Virus record (IMG/VR): IMGVR_UViG_3300020463_000137
Span: 1 to 23,470 of that record
Direction: 5' to 3' (one strand)
From: a virus
Length of the DNA stretch: 23,470 bases
A program made the position numbers and the translations under genes. The notes under the pieces were generated by a model that ran no database searches, was not told where the DNA came from, and was given only the letters and a program-made list of their open reading frames with translations. This document shows positions 9,254 to 16,219 of the stretch, in pieces. Position 1 is the stretch's first letter, and every line of letters begins with the position of its first letter.

Positions 9254-12200
9254 TTAAAACAGGAATATTACCTCTTCCTGTGCGGTCAATGCTGAACCGT
9301 CTTGTTTAGTGAAGGCTCTAAACACATAGTTAAGATTACCTGAAGCCGCAAACTGAAAGTTTACATTGGCAGTATTTAAATTACCTTTCTTAAAAAATGG
9401 CACAACTCTTATCGCTTTACCTGTACTTTCTTGGGCCTTTGCGATTGCAACTGTACCAACTTTAGAACCTTCTGGCAAAGTTGCACCTGCCGCAGATATG
9501 GCAATACTACCAGAACTATCTGAACTAATTGTTGCACCACCTAAGTCAATCGTACTTGCACTTACAAATAATGTTCGCCATCTTAAACTATCAGAACCAA
9601 GATCGTATGTATCATTTGCCGCAGGTAAAATATGTGAGTTAACTCTTGCATTGAAAACAACTGTATCTGAGGTTGCGTCTCCTAAAGTAACATTACCAGT
9701 AGTTGCAAGTGTAGTGAATGAACCTGCTGCCCCACCACCTGTTACATCAGTTAAGAATGCCAGAGTACCACTACCATCTTGTAGTGTGATTGTTCTATCT
9801 GCTGTTGGATTTGTAACTGTTAATGTAGTTTCAAAACTGTTCGAACTACTACCTTCAAAAACAATTGAACTATCAGATAAATTTAAACCTGATATTGTAG
9901 GACTTGTTAATGTCTTATTTGTTAAAGTGTCAGTAGTTGCACGACCAACAAGTGTGTCTGTAGCATTTGGTAATGTAAGTGTTCTATCCGCAGTTGGGTC
10001 TGTAACTTGTAATACAGTTTCAAAACTGTCTGCTGTGCTACCTTCAAAAGTTAATGTGCCACCTACTGTTAAGTTTGTAATACTTGGACTTGCGTCTAGG
10101 GCAATAGCAATATTATTATCACTTACAGTTGTTGTAATATTACTACCACCTTCAAAGTTTAGTGTATCTGTCGCCAAAGAAACAGTATCGTTTGATCCAC
10201 TATCTGCACCAACAGTAAGTGCCGTAGTAATACTGGCAGTTGAAAGAGATGTTACAAGTCCTTTTGCATTAGCAGTTATAACTGGTATAGCAGTTGAACT
10301 ACCTGTGGCACTTGTATCTGAATTTACAGTTGCAAGAGTAACCGCACCACTTGATGATACGGTAGCGTCCCCACTAAACATACCATGAGTTATAACAGTA
10401 CCAGTTGCATTTGGTAAAGTGATTGTTCTATCTGCTGTTGGGTCTGTTACTGCTAGAGTTGTTTCAAAAGAGTCCGCAGTAGAACCTTCAAATATAATTT
10501 CATTAATATTTGGACTTGTTAAAGTTTTATTTGTAAGTGTCTCTGATCCTGTCAATGAAACAAAACTATCACCTTGTAATCCTGCATTGAACTCACCAAG
10601 AGTACCAGTAAATGTTCCTAAGTCATCAAGGTCTATGTGTAGCGTATTGGCATTACTATTAATTGTTTTGTTTGTTAATGTATCAGTTGTTGCCTTACCA
10701 ACAAGTGTATCACTAGCACTTGACGGAAGCGTTAGTGTAATATCACTTGACGGATTGCCTGGTGTTAAGGTTGTTTCAAAACTATCGTCAGTAGAACCTT
10801 CGAAGACTAGAGAGCCTGTAATGGTACCAGATAATGCGATTGTATCAGTTGCGGCATTACCAAGTGTGATTGTACTACCTTGTGTTGATGATGTACCAAC
10901 AACTGTTAAGTTACCTTCTACTTGTACATTTGCACCTGACATTGTAAGAGCGGCACTAGAACTTGAACTTGATTTAATAACAAGTTGCCCACTTGAATTA
11001 CTAAATCGACCAAACTCTGTTCCGTCATCTTTTAAAATTATATCTTGTTCACCTGCGTCCAATATAATGTCAGTAGCCGCGTCTAATGTAATACTACTAT
11101 TACTATCAATCTCAGCAATTACAGGTGTTGTTAAAGTTTTATTTGTAAGTGTATCAGTTGTATCTTGTCCTACTAAAGTTGTAGTTGCGTTTGGTAATGA
11201 TACCGTTCTATCTGCCGTTGGATCTACTGTGGTTAAAGTTGTTTCAAAACTATCCGCACTTGATCCTTCAAATACTAAAGCATTCTGTACTTCTATTGTA
11301 GAACTATCAACCGTAGTAGTAGAACCTTGTACAGTAAGATTACCTGCTACTGTAACATTACCTGCGGCAGTTACATTTGCACCACTAAATGTTAATGCAG
11401 TTGTAGTGCCAGATTTTAAAATTAAATTACCAGATGAGTTTGTTGCACTACCAAAAGTTGAACCATCATCTTTGAAAAATATATCTCCGCCACCTGCGTC
11501 TAATGTAATGTCTTGTACAGCGTCTAACTCAATACCACCTGTACCAACTATCTCAGCAATTGTAGGTGATGTAAGTTGTTTGTTTGTTAAAGTTTCACTA
11601 CCAGTAAGAGAAACAAAACTATCACCTTGTAATGCAGTATTGAACTCACCAAGTGTGCCTGATAAAGTATTACTATCTAAATCTATACTTTTATTTGTAA
11701 GTGTTTCACTACCTGTTAAAGAAGCGAAACTATCACCTTGTAGTCCTGCGTTAAACTCTGCCAGTGTACCAGTGAATGTACCTAAATCATCTAAATCAAT
11801 ATGTAAGGTATTTGCATTACTATTGATTGTTTTATTTGTAAGTGTTTGTGTTGACGCTAAACCAACTAAAGTATCTGAAGCACTTGATGGTAAAGTTAAA
11901 GTTATATCTGAACTTGGATTACCAGGTGTTAATGTTGTTTCGAAACTATCGTCAGTAGAACCCTCAAAAGTTAAACTACCTGTAATCGTACCACCAAAAG
12001 CAATAGTGTCAGTTGCGGCGTCTCCTAATGTTAAAGTGCCACCATTAAATGTTGTTGTGCCTGTTACTGTAAGATTACCATCTACTGTAGCGTTACCTTC
12101 CATGGTAACAGCAGAACCAGACATTGTAATTGCGGCAGTAGATGAACTACCAGATTTAATTACTAACTCGCCAGATGTATTTGTAAATCGACCAAATTCT

Positions 12201-12769
12201 GTTCCATCATCTTTTAAAATTATATCTGCTCCACCAGCATCAAAAGTTAAATCTGCTGAACTATCTAATGTAATACCTGCACCAGTAATATTTGTAATGA
12301 CTGGACTTGTTAATGTTTTATTTGTAAGTGTTTCTGAACCTGTTAGTGAAACAAAACTATCACCTTGTAGTGCGGTATTAAATTCTGCTAATGTGCCTGA
12401 TAAAGTATTACTATCTAAATCTATTGACTTGTTTGTAAATGTAATTGTGCCAGAGGCGTCTTGTGTATCAATATATGCCTTAAGACTTTCACCAGAATGT
12501 ATTGATGTAGATGAAGCACCTGCAAGTGTATCACTATCAATAGGTGTTGCACCAACAAAGTTACCACCTTCAGATTGTATCTGAATAAAAGTACCTGTTA
12601 CGGTAGAATTAATTGTTGTATCTGTTAGTGAAGCAAGAGTAGTAACATTGGTAACGGCACCACCTGCCGCAGGCACTTCAACTGAAACCTGTTGTGGACC
12701 AGCAGAATTAGTCGAAGTAATCTTCGCTTTTTTCTTGTTTGAATTTGATACTCTACCCTTTAATGCCAT
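9254..12769 (-). CDS. Modular tail fibre protein, 1171 residues
   Basis: This is the longest repeat-built fibre in the array. The N-terminus is basic (KGRVSNSNKKKAKITST). Next is an ASLTDTTIN stretch and repeated IDLDSNTLSGTLAEFNTALQ / GDSFVSLTGSETLTNK units, a module absent from the other fibres. Eight TLTNK units, three LDAG..DI..KDDGT units and six FEG units follow; two FEG units are of the PGNPSSDIT variant. The C-terminal part has YDLGSDSLRWRTLF (about residue 1055), a common motif ahead of fibre tips, then a unique ~110-residue end rich in lysine and aromatics. The start is backed by AGGGG about six bases upstream and an exact late promoter 19 bases upstream. It probably forms a trimeric beta-structured fibre, inferred from the repeat type. 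Confidence 0.84.
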   Translation of the reverse strand: MALKGRVSNSNKKKAKITSTNSAGPQQVSVEVPAAGGAVTNVTTLASLTDTTINSTVTGTFIQIQSEGGNFVGATPIDSDTLAGASSTSIHSGESLKAYIDTQDASGTITFTNKSIDLDSNTLSGTLAEFNTALQGDSFVSLTGSETLTNKTLTSPVITNITGAGITLDSSADLTFDAGGADIILKDDGTEFGRFTNTSGELVIKSGSSSTAAITMSGSAVTMEGNATVDGNLTVTGTTTFNGGTLTLGDAATDTIAFGGTITGSLTFEGSTDDSFETTLTPGNPSSDITLTLPSSASDTLVGLASTQTLTNKTINSNANTLHIDLDDLGTFTGTLAEFNAGLQGDSFASLTGSETLTNKSIDLDSNTLSGTLGEFNTALQGDSFVSLTGSETLTNKQLTSPTIAEIVGTGGIELDAVQDITLDAGGGDIFFKDDGSTFGSATNSSGNLILKSGTTTALTFSGANVTAAGNVTVAGNLTVQGSTTTVDSSTIEVQNALVFEGSSADSFETTLTTVDPTADRTVSLPNATTTLVGQDTTDTLTNKTLTTPVIAEIDSNSSITLDAATDIILDAGEQDIILKDDGTEFGRFSNSSGQLVIKSSSSSSAALTMSGANVQVEGNLTVVGTSSTQGSTITLGNAATDTIALSGTITGSLVFEGSTDDSFETTLTPGNPSSDITLTLPSSASDTLVGKATTDTLTNKTINSNANTLHIDLDDLGTFTGTLGEFNAGLQGDSFVSLTGSETLTNKTLTSPNINEIIFEGSTADSFETTLAVTDPTADRTITLPNATGTVITHGMFSGDATVSSSGAVTLATVNSDTSATGSSTAIPVITANAKGLVTSLSTASITTALTVGADSGSNDTVSLATDTLNFEGGSNITTTVSDNNIAIALDASPSITNLTVGGTLTFEGSTADSFETVLQVTDPTADRTLTLPNATDTLVGRATTDTLTNKTLTSPTISGLNLSDSSIVFEGSSSNSFETTLTVTNPTADRTITLQDGSGTLAFLTDVTGGGAAGSFTTLATTGNVTLGDATSDTVVFNARVNSHILPAANDTYDLGSDSLRWRTLFVSASTIDLGGATISSDSSGSIAISAAGATLPEGSKVGTVAIAKAQESTGKAIRVVPFFKKGNLNTANVNFQFAASGNLNYVFRAFTKQDGSALTAQEEVIFLF

Positions 12770-12788
12770 ACAACCCCTAGTATAACAC

Positions 12789-12796
12789 TATTTATA
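12789..12796 (-). promoter_or_regulatory. T4-type late promoter for the 1171-residue fibre gene
   Basis: Exact TATAAATA octamer 19 bases ahead of the ATG at 12769. The predicted +1 is A12783, with a 14-base leader containing AGGGG. Confidence 0.8.
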
Positions 12797-12801
12797 TAGA
12801 T

Positions 12802-13143
12802 TTATCTGGTAGCGTTTGGACTAACTGTTACAATTCCTTGTATTACACGGGTAATTGAACTATCTGAGGTTTTTGTTAATTCTACATCATACACATATCT
12901 ACCTTCTTCTAATGCGGCAGTTTGTGTAGGCGTAAGTGAGATAGTAATTTCGCCTGTTGTTCTATCGTCTGCAAAGGCAACAGTAAAAGTGGCACTAGCA
13001 CTTGATGAACTATAAGACTTTCTTATTTGAGACGCACCAGTATGACCAGTTGTATCAAATAGGGAATCATCATCATTGAATACCGTAATGGTACTTGTAA
13101 ATGTTGCCCCTTGATCTATGAGTAAGTTTGCTATTGCAGCCAT
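12802..13143 (-). CDS. Small beta-rich structural protein, 113 residues
   Basis: I recognise this as a type common in marine T4-like phages, but not with an assigned function. The sequence is short and strand-forming: IANLLIDQGATFTSTITVF, a TGHTGASQIRKSYSSS segment, then LEEGRYVYDVEL and a terminal IQGIVTVSP. It reads as a single beta-sandwich, loosely similar to small baseplate or fibre-attached domains (BppU N-terminal-like), which is speculative. It has no signal peptide and no membrane segment. It begins six bases after the 71-residue gene and lacks a clear Shine-Dalgarno. A near-match late octamer inside a perfect 6-bp inverted repeat lies directly ahead of the ATG. It stands just before the three long fibres, so a virion role is likely. 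Confidence 0.8.
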   Translation of the reverse strand: MAAIANLLIDQGATFTSTITVFNDDDSLFDTTGHTGASQIRKSYSSSSASATFTVAFADDRTTGEITISLTPTQTAALEEGRYVYDVELTKTSDSSITRVIQGIVTVSPNATR

Positions 13144-13163
13144 AAAGACTATTTATCGTCTTT
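13144..13163 (-). repeat. Inverted repeat whose loop is a late-promoter-like octamer
   Basis: Minus-strand AAAGAC (13163-13158) and GTCTTT (13149-13144) are perfect complements around an 8-base loop, GATAAATA. The 3' arm touches the ATG of the 113-residue gene. Confidence 0.6.
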
Positions 13164-13364
13164 TGGTTCTTCTTTCGCTGTATCTACTGTTATTTCTTTT
13201 GGTATAGTAGTTTCGTAATATTTCAACAATACATCTATCTTTTCTATTTCTAGTTGATGTTTTAATTTAGATTGTTGTAATATCTGATATTGTTCCGCAT
13301 GTAATTTACCTTTTGGCGACAATGCGTCCATATCTATTGTATCAACTTTTTTTTCTTCAGCCAT
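13149..13364 (-). CDS. Small coiled-coil protein, 71 residues
   Basis: Function unknown. The protein is charged and helical: an acidic N-terminus (AEEKKVDTIDMDALSPKG), a central heptad-like helix LHAEQYQILQQSKLKHQLEI continuing to about residue 50, and an acidic tail ending in EEPKDDK. It could be a small chaperone or adaptor for fibre assembly, inferred only from size and position. The start overlaps the end of the oxygenase gene by eight bases, with GAGGAG inside that gene as its ribosome site, which supports real translation and coupling. Its last codons (DDK-stop) coincide with the candidate late-promoter octamer GATAAATA for the next gene. Confidence 0.72.
   Translation of the reverse strand: MAEEKKVDTIDMDALSPKGKLHAEQYQILQQSKLKHQLEIEKIDVLLKYYETTIPKEITVDTAKEEPKDDK
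13150..13157 (-). promoter_or_regulatory. Candidate variant late promoter for the 113-residue gene
   Basis: GATAAATA, one mismatch from the octamer, overlaps the final DDK-stop codons of the 71-residue gene and ends six bases before the ATG at 13143. It is exactly the loop of a perfect 6-bp inverted repeat. Initiation by T4 spacing would fall at or one base before the ATG. The mismatch makes this less certain. Confidence 0.35.
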
Positions 13365-14067
13365 TATCTTGCTCCTCTAATTTTTTTTCTCTTGCTTTGA
13401 TCATCTTATCATCTACCACATTAGATGGTGATCCTTGTTTTGTTGGGTCAAACTCGACATCATCATTAGGCATGCCAAACAATCTATTTAAATCTAGTAT
13501 GCCAGGACCTACATAACAGTTATCTCTTATTAACCATCTTACAGATAATCTAGCAATATTTGGTTTTGTAAATGCTTGACCTCTGTGCATATCAGTACAT
13601 GGAAAACAAACTACTCTACCATGTTTAAATGGCACAGTTACATTTTGTGTTTCATTTATAAAATGACCACCAATATCTTCACCATGTAAATCTTCGTCTG
13701 CCAACATCATTATATACGACCAGTCATCTGGGTGTACACTATCTGTATGGTCTGTGCCTTCCATGCCCATAAATTGTATGTTAGTGGAAATCAATCGTAA
13801 TACAGGTAATTGTTTCATTCGCGCCGCAATTTGATATACTGGGTCTAATAATTGATTTGCTAATTCGTAGTTTGCTTGATCGTAATGTATGACACTTAAA
13901 TTGTGTCTTTCAAATAATGTGCTACCCATTAATTTATGATTGCCTTTATGACCATAAGGCCATGTATGACGACCTGCAATATTATTTGATTTACAATTTG
14001 ATTCGATTATTTTTTGTGATAGTTGCCTTAAATATAAGTCATCAAATATATCGTCAAAATATTTCAT
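13357..14067 (-). CDS. 2-oxoglutarate/Fe(II)-dependent oxygenase
   Basis: This 236-residue protein resembles the prolyl-4-hydroxylase-like dioxygenases often carried by marine myoviruses. Such enzymes couple 2-oxoglutarate decarboxylation to hydroxylation using Fe(II). The metal site is readable: HTD at residues 107-109, followed by a SYIMML strand, a GGHF motif (133-136), the distal histidine H161 in DMHRGQ, and R173 twelve residues later (ARLSVRW) to bind 2-oxoglutarate. All key residues are present, so the enzyme is probably active. The C-terminal ~45 residues are polar and beyond the core fold. AAAGGA lies six bases ahead of the ATG. It is embedded between virion genes and followed by an overlapping 71-residue gene. 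The substrate is unknown; a virion protein is a reasonable guess given the context. Confidence 0.85.
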   Translation of the reverse strand: MKYFDDIFDDLYLRQLSQKIIESNCKSNNIAGRHTWPYGHKGNHKLMGSTLFERHNLSVIHYDQANYELANQLLDPVYQIAARMKQLPVLRLISTNIQFMGMEGTDHTDSVHPDDWSYIMMLADEDLHGEDIGGHFINETQNVTVPFKHGRVVCFPCTDMHRGQAFTKPNIARLSVRWLIRDNCYVGPGILDLNRLFGMPNDDVEFDPTKQGSPSNVVDDKMIKAREKKLEEQDNG

Positions 14068-14082
14068 AATAATCCTTTCAGT

Positions 14083-14098
14083 GTGTTCTATTGAACAC
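14083..14098 (-). repeat. Inverted repeat between the 243-residue gene and the oxygenase gene
   Basis: Perfect 6-bp stem GTGTTC/GAACAC with a 4-base loop, in the 42-base gap. It is not followed by a U-run in either direction, so it is not a clear terminator. It leaves the AAAGGA ribosome site of the oxygenase gene exposed just downstream. Confidence 0.5.
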
Positions 14099-14101
14099 TA
14101 A

Positions 14102-14109
14102 TACTTATA
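14102..14109 (-). promoter_or_regulatory. Candidate variant late promoter for the oxygenase gene
   Basis: TATAAGTA, one mismatch from the late octamer, directly follows the stop of the 243-residue gene and lies 34 bases before the oxygenase ATG. The sixth base position after it is 14096, inside the adjacent inverted repeat. T4 late octamers are highly conserved, so a weak or inactive site is possible. Confidence 0.35.
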
Positions 14110-14841
14110 TTACTTAATAAAAGTAACTGTTTGGGAATTCACTTGGAAAGCAGGTGATTGTGCGTTACCATTTTGTGAAGTACCATACTGTAACTGTATT
14201 GATGGTGAGTTAGAGTTGGTAGTGTAATGACCAAAGAAAGTATTTGTACTATTTGAAGCAGCAGATGATTGACCACTAAAAGTTGTTGGTAAAGATCCAC
14301 CACCTAACCCGTAAGGGCCAGTTGAACTTGATGAGGTTCTACTTAATTGGTTAAGTGAAATGTTAGAAGAAGTATAAGAGTAGTTGTATGAACCAATATG
14401 GTTACCTGCTCTTAATTGACCAAATGTCCATGCAAAGTTAAACAACCCACTACCAGTTGGTATAGGTGAAACAGAAGCAGTTGATGAACTTGATTGTCCG
14501 TGACCACCTGTGTTTAATGTAACATTACCTGGAGATACAGTTGAAATAGTAAGTCCGCCAGCAGTACCAAATTCTAATGCGGTACCACCGTCATTAACTT
14601 TAATTGCCTGTCCACCAGTACCCAATGATGTAAGTCCAGTACCACCTTTTGATACAGATAATGTACCTAATCTTGCTTCAGCAAGAATACCTGATCCAAT
14701 ATTTGCCGCGTTTGTTGTATCTGTAGTTGCACTCGCAGCCAAACCTGTTAGTTTTGAATCGTCAATAGCCGCAGATGCATTGACATCAGCATCTAATATT
14801 GTTCCATCAGTAATCTGATTTGACTTAATTCTAGTAACCAT
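14110..14841 (-). CDS. Fibre-like structural protein, 243 residues
   Basis: This is probably a short tail fibre or fibre-tip protein. The N-terminal ~95 residues follow a pattern common in phage fibres: IKSNQITDGTILDADVNASA, then SKGGTGLTSLGTGGQAIKVN and TALEFG. The GGTG..SLG..GQ..KVN block is shared with the 642-residue fibre. Unlike its neighbours it has no FEG or TLTNK modules. The C-terminal half is serine-, asparagine- and glycine-rich with little charge (YNYSYTSSNISLNQLS, LQYGTSQNGN) and ends in VTFIK, resembling a receptor-contacting tip. AGGAG lies 8 bases ahead of the ATG, and an exact late promoter predicts a 15-base leader. The tip role is inference from composition. Confidence 0.78.
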   Translation of the reverse strand: MVTRIKSNQITDGTILDADVNASAAIDDSKLTGLAASATTDTTNAANIGSGILAEARLGTLSVSKGGTGLTSLGTGGQAIKVNDGGTALEFGTAGGLTISTVSPGNVTLNTGGHGQSSSSTASVSPIPTGSGLFNFAWTFGQLRAGNHIGSYNYSYTSSNISLNQLSRTSSSSTGPYGLGGGSLPTTFSGQSSAASNSTNTFFGHYTTNSNSPSIQLQYGTSQNGNAQSPAFQVNSQTVTFIK

Positions 14842-14859
14842 CTTTTACTCTCCTATATT

Positions 14860-14880
14860 AGTATTTATACAAAAAATACT
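14860..14880 (-). repeat. AT-rich inverted repeat overlapping a late promoter
   Basis: Minus-strand AGTATTT (14880-14874) pairs with AAATACT (14866-14860) across a 7-base loop. The octamer TATAAATA spans the loop and the 3' arm. It begins 13 bases after the 441-residue fibre stop. The loop is T-rich, but no T-tract follows, so it is not a canonical terminator. Confidence 0.5.
14862..14869 (-). promoter_or_regulatory. T4-type late promoter for the 243-residue gene
   Basis: Exact TATAAATA octamer in the 52-base gap, 20 bases ahead of the ATG at 14841. The predicted +1 is A14856, with a 15-base leader that includes AGGAG. Confidence 0.8.
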
Positions 14881-14893
14881 TTCAAATTAAAAT

Positions 14894-16219
14894 TTAATAT
14901 CTTACTACTACTCTATCCCCACTGGCAGGTGCCGCGTCTAGTGTAATAGTCGTCCCTGAATATGTAAAGTCCTCTGTAGGTTCTTGGTCTACCCCATTGA
15001 TCGTTACAAAGAACTGATTAACATTGTAACCACTACCTACCGTAATAGTTGTAGTTGATCCATCTCCAGCAAGCGCTGCCTTATTTGCATATGAATTAAC
15101 TTTAAATGTCTCGTTAGGTAATGTAATTGTTCTATCCGCAGTTGGATTTACTACTGTTATCGTAGTTTCAAAACTATCAGCACTACTACCTTCAAATACA
15201 ATTGAACTATCTGTTAATGATAAACCTGAAACAAGTGGTGATGTTAAAGTTTTGTTTGTTAATGTATCAGTTGTTGCCTTACCAACAAGTGTATCAGTTG
15301 CCGCAGGTAATGTAACTGTAATATTACCACCAAAATCTGCGTGAGCAGGAGCAGTCAGAGCAGCGTAATGTGCGTTAGAACTTTCACAATATAATCTTAC
15401 AGCAGATTGAGAACCACTGTTCTTAACCTCTATCAAACCTGTTGTAAATATAATATCAGTATCACCAATTAATTTAAAATTTATAGTATCGTCTGAATTT
15501 GCATGTATAGAGGTATCGCCATCAGCGTCTAAAACTAATTCTGTTCCGTTCATATCAATTGACGCTTCTTGTAATGCTACCGTACCTGTTGCGTTTGGTA
15601 AAGTAATTGTTCTATCTGCTGTTGGATCTGTTACTGCTAAAGTTGTTTCAAAACTATTGTCAGTAGCACCTTCATAGACTAAACTACCACTACTACCTAT
15701 TGTGATTGAACCAGAAAGAGAACCACTAAATGAACCACCGTTGATTGTAGGTGATGTTAAAGTTTTATTTGTTAGTGTTTCAGTTGCCGTAATTAAAGAT
15801 ACAGTACCAGTTGCATTTGGTAATGTGATTGTTCTATCTGCTGTTGGATCTGTAACAGCGATTGTAGTTTCAAAACTGTTTGCAGTAGCACCTTCAAAAG
15901 TAATTGTTGGTGAAACTAATGTTTGATCAGTAAATAAGTTTGCCGCAGTTATTGCTCTTAATTGTCCAGTACCTGTATCAACCATAATGAACTCGTCATT
16001 ACTTGCCGGGCCTGCATTTAAGTTTGTTTGTGCGGTAATTGTTGAAGCAGAAAATCCAGCAACCTCTGCCTCTAACTCGTTCATCGCCGCAACCAAGTTA
16101 CTCGCACTAATAGAAGAACTTAATTGTGCGATATCACCAAAGTCCGTCGCTGATAAAGTGTTAAAGGTAGTCCTTAACTGTTCTATCGTTGCGTCTGCTG
16201 CTACTTGTCTTGCTGCCAT
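14894..16219 (-). CDS. Modular tail fibre protein, 441 residues
   Basis: This shorter fibre uses the same modules as the long ones. The N-terminus (RQVAADATIEQLRTTFNTLS, about residues 1-60) looks helical and serves as a distinct anchor. Then follow three FEG units, two TLTNKTL units and a 93-residue block containing YCESSNAHYAALTAPAH. The last 73 residues are the same tip found in the 1017-residue fibre: 63 of 73 residues match without gaps. It therefore looks like a short relative of the C-terminal half of that fibre on a different N-terminal anchor. The start lies inside the last 19 bases of the 78-residue gene, with AAAAGGA 11 bases ahead, and an exact late-promoter octamer lies 55 bases upstream within that gene. 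Confidence 0.83.
   Translation of the reverse strand: MAARQVAADATIEQLRTTFNTLSATDFGDIAQLSSSISASNLVAAMNELEAEVAGFSASTITAQTNLNAGPASNDEFIMVDTGTGQLRAITAANLFTDQTLVSPTITFEGATANSFETTIAVTDPTADRTITLPNATGTVSLITATETLTNKTLTSPTINGGSFSGSLSGSITIGSSGSLVYEGATDNSFETTLAVTDPTADRTITLPNATGTVALQEASIDMNGTELVLDADGDTSIHANSDDTINFKLIGDTDIIFTTGLIEVKNSGSQSAVRLYCESSNAHYAALTAPAHADFGGNITVTLPAATDTLVGKATTDTLTNKTLTSPLVSGLSLTDSSIVFEGSSADSFETTITVVNPTADRTITLPNETFKVNSYANKAALAGDGSTTTITVGSGYNVNQFFVTINGVDQEPTEDFTYSGTTITLDAAPASGDRVVVRY
14897..15115 (-). repeat. Shared C-terminal fibre tip, copy in the 441-residue protein
   Basis: Encodes the last 73 residues, from NETFKVNS to GDRVVVRY, paired with 4204-4422. Both copies include the NVNQF.VTINGV and QEPTEDFT segments. 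Confidence 0.9.
15281..15559 (-). repeat. Shared 93-codon fibre block, copy in the 441-residue protein
   Basis: Runs from IDMNGTEL through CESSNAHYAALTAPAH to TDTLVG, paired with 5101-5379. The upstream and downstream modules differ between the two proteins. Confidence 0.88.

Larger units (their letters stand above)
4423..15945 (-). repeat. Dispersed FEG..SFETT fibre module family, 19 copies
   Basis: A ~25-residue unit, FEGxTAxSFETTL followed by D/NPTADRT or PGNPSxDIT, occurs six times in the 1017-residue fibre, four in the 642, six in the 1171 and three in the 441. The PTADRT form lies near 4440, 4935, 5600, 5770, 6280, 6705, 8000, 9795, 9985, 10430, 11205, 15135, 15615 and 15835. The PGNPS form lies near 7540, 8210, 8685, 10745 and 11915. 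It alternates with 17 TLTNK units and ten LDA..ADI.LKD-type units. All copies are in frame within coding sequence. The span includes non-fibre genes between about 12770 and 14893 that lack the unit. Confidence 0.88.

Noticed and set aside
10419-12584. A 721-codon open frame on the plus strand, opposite the 1171-residue fibre gene
   Set aside because: It is a mirror of in-frame coding repeats. Its translation repeats the same VLFVxVSVVALPTxV string wherever TLTNKTL is encoded below. It has no ribosome site, and similar shadows occur opposite the other fibres (for example 5924-7096 and 7489-8754).
4423-12700. Many short near-identical direct repeats, resembling a CRISPR-like or satellite array at first glance
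   Set aside because: Spacing is irregular, the repeats are in frame, and both repeats and intervals encode continuous beta-rich protein. This is a modular fibre, not a CRISPR array.
14083-14098. Intrinsic terminator after the 243-residue gene
   Set aside because: The stem is only 6 bp and no T-run follows on either strand, so I list it as an inverted repeat without assigning termination.
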